From contig CP141136.1 in assembly GCA_035236585.1 (NCBI GenBank), positions 32,820,949 through 32,884,948 on the forward strand: 64,000 bases of DNA, written 5' to 3'. The position numbers and the translations under genes were made by a program. Position 1 is the stretch's first letter; every line of letters begins with the position of its first letter. Positions 24,401-33,400 of the stretch are shown here, in pieces. The notes under the pieces were generated by a model. That model ran no database searches and was not told the origin of the DNA. It saw only the letters and a list, made by a program, of their open reading frames with translations. Source of the stretch: Warburgia ugandensis (lineage: Eukaryota; Streptophyta; Magnoliopsida; Canellales; Canellaceae).

Positions 24401-27400
24401 TGCTTAGATCTGTGAAAGATTGAAAAGGAATGGTCGTTTTCACCTTCTCAGGAGGTTGGAAGATTGAAATTAGGTTGGAAGGTGAAAAATGAAAAAAAAA
24501 CGAGTTTTAGGCACAGAGTATATGAGGCGCGCCTTTAACTACATAGATCAAAACTATATCATTTGTAAATAAAATGCACCATAGAATCTTCTCGTGTAGA
24601 TGTTTTGTTAACTCATCTATGACCAATGTAAAAAGGTACAGGCTTAATGCTGATCCTTGGTGCAATCTTATAGTGATGGGAAAATTACCAAGCTCTTTGC
24701 AAGTGGTCCTAATGTTTGTTACTGCTTCTTCATACATATCCTTAATTATGTCTATATGCCCCTGCAAAACCCCTTTCTTACCCAACACCCACTAGGGACC
24801 TTATCGTAAGCTTTTTCTAAGTCAATAAATACTATGTGGAGGTCCTTCATCCTCTCTCTATGTTTCTTTATCAATTGTCTAAGTAGGAAAATATCTTGTA
24901 ATGGTAGACCTCCCAAGCCTGAAACCAAATTTGCTCTTCAATACAATCATCTCATGCCATAGCCTTTTCTCAATCATTCTTTCAAAAAGTTTCATGTTAT
25001 GGCTTTTAAGTTTGATCCCATGATAATAGTGCAACTCTATATATCTCCTCCATTCATTCAGCATTTTCTTTGATTTTGCAATCTTGTTACACAATTTTGT
25101 CAACCAAACTAGTTCAATATCTCTCATATACTTCCAAACCTCTATTAGTGTACCATTAGGCCCCAAGGCCTTTCCCGATTTCATTCTTTTTTAAAGCATC
25201 TTTCACTTCAGGTATTCTAATCATACGGTCCTATCTAAATGTCCAATGTTATTTGGGTTATTAGCACTTCCAATCCTTATATTCTCAGGGTAATTGTCAT
25301 TTAATAATTTTTTTAAGTAACTTTCCCACCTCTGTTTAATCGCCGTCATCTTTTACTAGTATCCTTTGGTCATTGCTTCTAATCATTCGGCATTTTCTTC
25401 GATTTTACATTCTTTTTACACAATTTTGTCAACCAAACTAGTCTAGTATCGCCCATATACTTCCAAACCTCTATTAGTATACCATTAGGCCTCAAGGCCT
25501 TTCCTGATTTCATTCTTTTTTAAGGCATCTTTCACTTCAGGTATTCTAATCATATGGTCATCATATCCATAATGTCTAACGTTATTTGGGTTTACATCAC
25601 TTTCAGTCCTTATATTCTCAGGGTAATTGTCATTTAGTAATTTTTTGAACCAACTTTGTCACCTTTGTTTGATCTTATCATCTTTTACTAGTACCCTTTG
25701 GTTAGCGCTTCTAATGTACTTAACGTCGTCTAAGTCTTTACTCTTCTATTCTCTTACTTTTGCAAGTTTAGGCACATCTTTTTTACCTTCTATTGATCCT
25801 AAAGAGATCATCATATGTCTTAAGTTTAGCCTCACTAACTACTCTCTTAGCAATCTTTTTAATATTCTTATATTGCTCAAAGTTTTTGTTATTTTTATTC
25901 TCTACTGTGTTTTAAAGCAACCCCATTTCTCTTTAATAACCTTTTGTACTTTTTCACTCTACCACCAAGTTTCCTTTATTGATTGTGTTTTACCTTTGGA
26001 TATTCCTAAGACATCTTTTCCCACTTTCTTAATGGCTTGGCCATATTAGTCCACATGGTGTTTACTTCTATTTTATTGTTCTAGTTTCCTCCTATCATCA
26101 ACTTGTTTGTAAATGATGTTATCTTATCTCCTTTTAAGTTCCACCATTTAGTTTTTGAACACCTATTAAGTTTATTTCCTTTCTTCCATATTTTAATATA
26201 GATATCTATAACTATTAACCTACATTGTGAGGTTAGACTCACTGGGTATCACCTTACAATCCTTACATATTGATCTTTCAGTATTCTTAATAACAAAAAG
26301 TATATTTGGCTTTTATATGATGTACTTTCAAAGGTTAATAAGTGTTCATCCCTCTTCTTAAAGTATGTGTTTGTTATAGCTAGATTATATGCTAAAGCTA
26401 AAACGAGAATAGCTTCCTCCATCTCATTTCTTTCTCCAATACCATACCCTCCATGTACCCTATCATGTGCTCCCTTTTCTTTTCTACATGACCACTAGAG
26501 TTTGCTCCTATAAATATGCCCTCTGTGTTGGGAATTTCTTGCATGACTCTCTCTATATCTTCCCAAAACTATCTTTTAATTTTATTTTCTAACCCTACTT
26601 GTGGTGAGCATGCATTATAACATTTATGATCTGCTCTCTTAGAGCAAGTTTTATTATTATAATTCTATGATTGGTTCTTTTAACGTCCACAACTTTATCC
26701 TTTAATTCTTTATCCACCACTATTTCTACACCATTTTTGTTATTATCCTATCTTATGTACCAGAGCTTACACCCATCCATTTCTATAGTTTTAGCCCCTT
26801 TCCGCTTAGTTTCTTGGATACAAGCAATGTTGACTGTCCTGTGTTTCATTGTATCTGCTAACTCTAAACTCTTACATATCAATGACCTATATTTTATGTG
26901 GTAATAAGAAATTTTATTCTCCTGAGCTAGTCTATTTACACGTGCACTTCTTGAACAGCATAGGAACCCATGCCTACTCTCTACTGCGCCTGGGTTCTAA
27001 TGCAGCGCATTGCTTTTGAGGGAATGCTCTAGCAGCCCTTGCCTATTTTCCACTGTACTCGAGATCCGATGTAGTGCGTCTCTTCCAGAGAAATGCCCTA
27101 GCAGCCCTTATCCATTTTCCATTGCATATGGAATCCAATGCAGTGAAGTCGCTTACAAGGAATGCCCTACCTAGAGGGAATGTCAAAAATTGATTCATGC
27201 ATGGGGTTAGTCAAAAGTTTTACTTGCCAGCTAGCACATGGCACCAAGTATTAAGTTCAAAATGTGGCCCTTGCTAGGAGATGTCCTCAACCCCTCTAGC
27301 ATTATGGGCTAGGTCCACTTGCTTGCCATATTCCTTAGCTGAAAACATCCTCTAATAACTTGGGCCTTATGCTTTTCATTACTTCATTTATCAAATTTAC

Positions 27401-30400
27401 ATTTCTAGTATTCATAAAGGAAGTTTCAGATTTCATTAGAGTTATAAATAGTTGCAAAATTTCAAGGTAACATCAAGTTACTCTAATTATTAAAGGACTT
27501 ATATAGGTATTAATCAGCATATTGATTGGTGCTAAATGCATCAAGTCATAAGGATTCTAATGAAGTGATATTTGATGTTCGACCTCAGCTTTGTGCTCAC
27601 TTTTATTTTTAATGAGCTTTGATATGCTTTGATCCTCTTAACGTGCTTTCTTAGATTTTTTACTCTGCTGTTGTGCATCTGTCTCAATTGTCTATTTATT
27701 AGGCAATTATGAAGTGTAAAAAATAATATTAACTAGAAAAATGACCAAATAATCAACAGTATTAAGAAAAATGCTTAGGTTATTACCACAAGTGTCCAAG
27801 TAATTAAGTTGTCAATACTAAGAAGTCTAACAGCAGATACTGTAAGACCAATAGTTACACAGTTGATCGGTTGGAACATGGATTGAGAAAAATGAACCAC
27901 AGGTCCTGTGAAGAGCAGTAGCTGAAGATGCAATATCACCAAAAAAAAAAAATTGGGGAAAAAACAGAAAAATAAAGCTAGAGGACAAATTATACAAAAA
28001 GACACATGTCAACTCAATCCTGTACGGCACATGCAAATTCATTGAGTTTATAAAAACAAGTTTTTATGCATTGCAACTGATTCATAAAAAGAACAAAGGA
28101 ACTAAGGATATTACCTCCAAGATTTCCAATTTCTGGAAGCTGGGTTTGATTCAAAATTTTCTTTTTCATGGTTGAGTCTTATTGATATTGCTTGATCTAG
28201 GGACATCACTCCAAATCTCTCAAATCCCCTTTAAACTATCTAAAGAAATGGTGAAAACTGTTGTAAAATAATATCTGGCTTTCATCTTTCTACAACCTTT
28301 AGTTTACTTAAACTCATGTCGGCAACAATAAGGACTGTGTCATTTATTGGTGTAGTATATCCTCTTATCTCGATGGTACAGTTTAGATACTTCTGGTGTC
28401 TTATGGGTGTGATTTTCAGGTACACCTACAGAGTGGACTGTCATATAAGTCTCCGCCAGCCCAATAAGTACTGGGTCATATGGTACTGATTTTTCAAAAC
28501 ATTGGGCTGTAACGTCAATCTTAAGATTATCTTATCAAGAGAAAAAATGAAAAGGCCCATGGAGTGAATAAGAGAATTCTGTAAATGTGAAGTTGAAAGA
28601 CTGTAATGGAGTGATAGTCACATCAGACTAATGTTCATCTGAAAGGCTCGTGAGAAACCGTAGGTTTTTCTGCGTCATAAAATATGAAGCACTTTTGCGC
28701 TGGATAGGATGTTTGGAGGGAACTTACTTCCTTGGAAGTTCAGAATATGGTGCCTCAACATATCTTGGCCAACCATGTTGTAGAGATGGAAATGAGAGCA
28801 TGTGCAGAATTTTTTTTGTTATTTGATCTATAATTGTCAAATAGAGATGTGGACATGTATAATGGGACCAAAGTTAGGTATTCTGTCAGAAGGTCACCAA
28901 GTGTGTTTGCTTAGAGCTATTTCTACTGATGGACCTTGGTTTCTCCTCTTTAATAAGTCGATGCTATTCTATGGTGTTTAATGAACCTCTATAGAAGAAA
29001 GAGTTATTAGTATCGTCTTAGCCTATATCGTACTGGTAAGTATTTATGATTTTTATATCAATATTAGTAAGGTTTAATAGACAGATTTGCTACTCACCTA
29101 CACTGTGTTTACCTCTCCTTTTATATGAGCTTCTAATATCCATGACCAGTATCTGATGATACAAAACTCGTAAGCTGGTGTTACACCTCCCATATTTCAG
29201 ACTTATTCCAGGAGGAGGCAATTGAAGACAAAACAACAGAAACACTTCTGATTGCAAAACGATATTCCAGATATGCAGATCAACTGACAGAAGATTGTGC
29301 AGAGGATGAATCAGTTGGTTAAGATACATAGATATAATCAGTTGGTTAGGATATAACAAATAAGTGATGCAGTCAGTTAGTTAGGATATACAGATTTGAG
29401 TAGGATATACTGAACAAACAAAGTAGTTAGTATCCAAATATGTTGAGTCTGTTACAAAGTTAGGCGGGAATAGGAGGAGAGAAGGATAAAAGGGAGAAGA
29501 GAGGGGGAGGAAAGGCAGGAAGGAAAAAAGTAAAAGGGGAGTGGGAGGTGCAGAGGAGGAACTCCGGTTCCTACTTCCTACTAGTTCTATGTTGATTTTG
29601 AAATTCCCTGTAATTCATCCATGTTATCAATGAATTGAGTTCCATTTCTTCTTGAATTTTGTGTCTCATTAAGAATTATACCTTCCTGGGCAAACAATGG
29701 TATCAGAGCTCAGTTCCATTCTTGGGACATGGTAAGGACTAGATCAGAAAAGGTAGAGAACATGGAAAAGAACTAGAGAATGTGAGATCGGAAGTGGGAA
29801 GCATGAAAGAAGACCTAGGAAGGCTGCAAACCAACGTTGCGGCTATAGGAGAGTACCTAATGGAGATTCGAGCTTGGATGAGGCAGAAGCAGGATGGAGA
29901 AGAAACGCCCCTGAATCAGGCTAGGGATGGAAGAAGAGCTCGAGCACCGGAGGCTGGGGAGTCATCGGGTGGGGACAACCAGGTCCTGCCGGTGATACCA
30001 GAGAACCCTAGGCTTGAACCCAGACGGCTGGACCTCCCGATCTTCAACGTCAACGACCCTCACGGCTGGCTGTGCAGAGCTGAGAGGTATTTCCAGTTGA
30101 ACCGACTCCCCGATGGGGAGAAGGTGATGGCTGCGTCAGCGTGCTTGGAGGGCAAAGCACTCCACTGGTTTCTCTGGACCGATGTGAGATCACCGGTCCG
30201 TTCTTGGCAGATTTTCCGGACTACCCTTCTCCAAAGGTTCCGGCCATCGCAGTCCGATGACGACTACAAGGCCGTGTTGTCGCTCCGGCAGGTTGTCTCC
30301 GTCGCCGACTACCGCAGGGATTTCGAACTGATGTCGGGCCCCTTGGTGGATCTGCCCGACGAACTGCTCAAGAGGACTTTTCTAAATGGGCTACGGGAGG

Positions 30401-33400
30401 AATTAAAGGCTGAGGTGAAAATGTTCCGGCCCGCTTCATTAGCTGGGCTTATGGACTTGGCCCAAAAAATTGAGGAAAAAAATGAGGCCCTTGAACAGGT
30501 ACGAGCCCAAGGGAACAAAGGTGGTTCTGGACCTAGGACATCATGGGGTCATGGACCTTTGCTAAAGGGCCCTGTCATTGAATCTGGCCCACAAGGGCAT
30601 TTTCGTAATTCGCCATGTCAAACCTACGCCAGACTCCCGGAGACGATGAAGGAGCTAGGGTTTCGGGGAGAACGGCCATCCCGCATGGGAGAGCCTTCCC
30701 CGATTAGGTGTGACACTTTCTAGTGACTTTCGGAGGAGCTCTAGCAGAAACGTGCTCTGGGGCTTTGTTTTAGATGCGACGAGAAATATTCTCCAGGGCA
30801 TTGATACAAGAATCGCCAGTTGCAGGTGCTTCTTTTGGGCGAGGAAGGCTACGAGGGAGAAGATCTGGAAATAGTACTGCGACGAGGAGGGTCCGTGCAA
30901 GGAGGAATCAACCCGACTCAAGCTATTAATGCAAGCTCTAGTCGGAATGTCGGTTGCAGATGTGATGAAGGTACGAGGCATTTTGGCGCACAGGGAGGTT
31001 GTTGTCCTCGTCGACACGGGGGCATCCCACAATTTCATAGCTTGGCGGTTGGTAGATGAGTTGCACCTTCCGGTAACCAATACCAAGCCGTTCGGAGTGC
31101 AAGTTGGCTACGGATTTTGCGTCTGTGGCTATAGAGTATGCCGAGATCTAGTCCCGTGCCTTCCTGGTTTGGTGATCAAACATCATTTCCATCCCTTTGA
31201 ACTAAGCAGAACATATCTGGTTCTCAGAATGGCATGGCTGCGCACTCTCAGCGGAGTTTCTGCAAATTACCGCGAGCTCACCATGGAGTTCGTCATGCAG
31301 GGCTAGAGGGTCCCCCTGAAGGGCGACCCATCTCTGTCACGGTCACTCTTATCCTTCAAGGCCCTGCAGCATGCCATCCCCAGCTCAGGTGTGAGCTATA
31401 TTGTTGAGTACCAAGGCCTGCAGTTAGAGATGGAGCCACAACCACCCTCGGACCATCCCAAGCTACGACTTCTCTTGGACCAGTACGCCCATCTCTTTGA
31501 ACAGCCGTTGAAATTGCCTATTAGCCAACCACACAACCATGCCATCAAGGTCCATGACCATACTACACCCCCTAATATCAGGCCATACCGTTATCCACAT
31601 TGTCAAAAGAACGAGATTGAGCGAATCATCAAACAATTGTGGGAGGCGAGCATCATTCGGGCAAGCACGAGTCCCTATTCTAGCCCAGTACTCCTAGTTA
31701 AGAAGAAAGACAGAGGATGGCGTTTTTGCGTTGATTACCGCGCCCTCAACAAGATCACTATTCTAGATAAATTTCCCATCCCGACGATTGATGAACTATT
31801 GGACGAATTGGGCGGGGTCACCATCTTCTCTTAGTTGGATCTACAATCCGGGTACTACCAAATCCGCATCAAGGAGGAGGATGTTCCAAAAACAGCTTTT
31901 CGCACACATGAGGATCATTACGAGTTCTTGGTCATGCCATTCGGGTTGACCAACGCACCCTCCACTTTTCAAGCTCTTATGAATGACATCTTCCGCCACT
32001 ATCTTCATAAGTTTGTGTTGGTTTTCTTTGATGACATACTTGTTTACAGCTCTGACATTCATCTACATTTAGAGCATTTGGAAACTGTACTGCATTTGTT
32101 GGGCTCTCATAAGTTAGTAATTAACAAAAAGAAATGCTGTTTTGCCCAAACTCAGTTAGAATATTTCGGCCATGTAATATCAGCCAAAGGGGTAGCAGCA
32201 GATGGCTCAAAAATAGATTGTATGCTTAAATGGCCTACCCCATAAGACGTTATAGCATTAAGAGGCTTCTTGGGACTCACCGGCTACTACCGCAAGTTCG
32301 TTAAAAACTATGGAATTATCGCTGCACCTCTCACCTGTCTTCTTAAGAAGGATAACTTTCATTGGTCCATGGAGGCACAAAGAGCTTTTGATGCACTTAA
32401 AATAGCCATGACAATGGTTCTAGTATTAGCTATACCCAACTTTAGCAAACCTTTCATTCTGGAAACCAATGCTTCAGGGAAGGGCATTGGAGCAGTTCTT
32501 ATGCAAGAAGGAAGGCCAATTGCCTTCTTCAGCCAAGCACTCGCCCCCCGCGCCCAGTCCAAGTCCGTATACGAAAGGGAACTCATGGCAGTTGTCCTAG
32601 CTGTCCAGAAATGGCGCCACTATTTGCTAGGCCAGAAGTTCACTATCCTCACAGATCAAAGGAGTCTCCAATTCCTCCTGCATCAACGCGTGCTCAGTAG
32701 CGAGCAGCAGAAATGGCTTGTCAAATTACTTGGTTTCAACTTTGACATTCAATACAAACCAGGAAAGCATAATCGGGCAGTAGATGCCCTCTCCCGGATG
32801 ACTGAAGATCACATCACTGATGATCAAACCACATCAGAACCTAAGGGTGCATCAGACCTGGCACCCACCTCTCAATTCCTGGCTCTTTCAACCGTCCAAC
32901 ACTCAGCACTTCAAGCTCTACAAGATGAGATCAGACAAGATGAGACTTTACGCCCCATCCTACAGGACCTATTGGTTGGTATAAACAGTCACAAGGGGTT
33001 CTCTCTACGGCATGGCCACTTGCTCTTTTGTGACAGACTCGTTATTCCTAAGACATCTACCCAAATTCCCGCTTTACTCAGGGAATTTCACTCTATGCCA
33101 GCAGGGGGACATTCAGGGACCTTCCGCACATTCAAAAGACTTTCTAATGTGGTATTCTGGAGGGGAATGAAAAAAGACATTCAGCAATTTGTGGCATCTT
33201 GTGAAGTTTGTTAGCGAAATAAATACCAAGCTCTCAAACAAGGGGGTCTGCTTCAGCCCTTACCAATCCCTGAACAAGTCTGGGACGACCTATCCATGGA
33301 TTTTATTAGAGGCTTACCAAGATCTCAAGGGCTGGATACTATATTGTTAGTAGTAGACAGACTTTCCAAATACAGCCATTTCATTCCCTTGGGGCATCCG

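Larger units (their letters stand above)
22680..27168 (-). mobile_element. RTE-type LINE, degenerate, split by hAT-like copy 2
   Basis: On the - strand the order is 5' repeats (26961-27167), an APE-type endonuclease (about 26900-26250), a spacer, reverse transcriptase (about 25650-24550 plus 23450-22950) and a 3' end at about 22680 with the 'CCCTAATTGGGATAAGG' and 'TGATGATGAC' tail seen in plant RTE elements. Endonuclease traces include [13 protein letters not shown] and KLWYIR; RT traces include [20 protein letters not shown] and [14 protein letters not shown]. It copies itself by target-primed reverse transcription. Many stops and frameshifts make it inactive. Confidence 0.85.
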
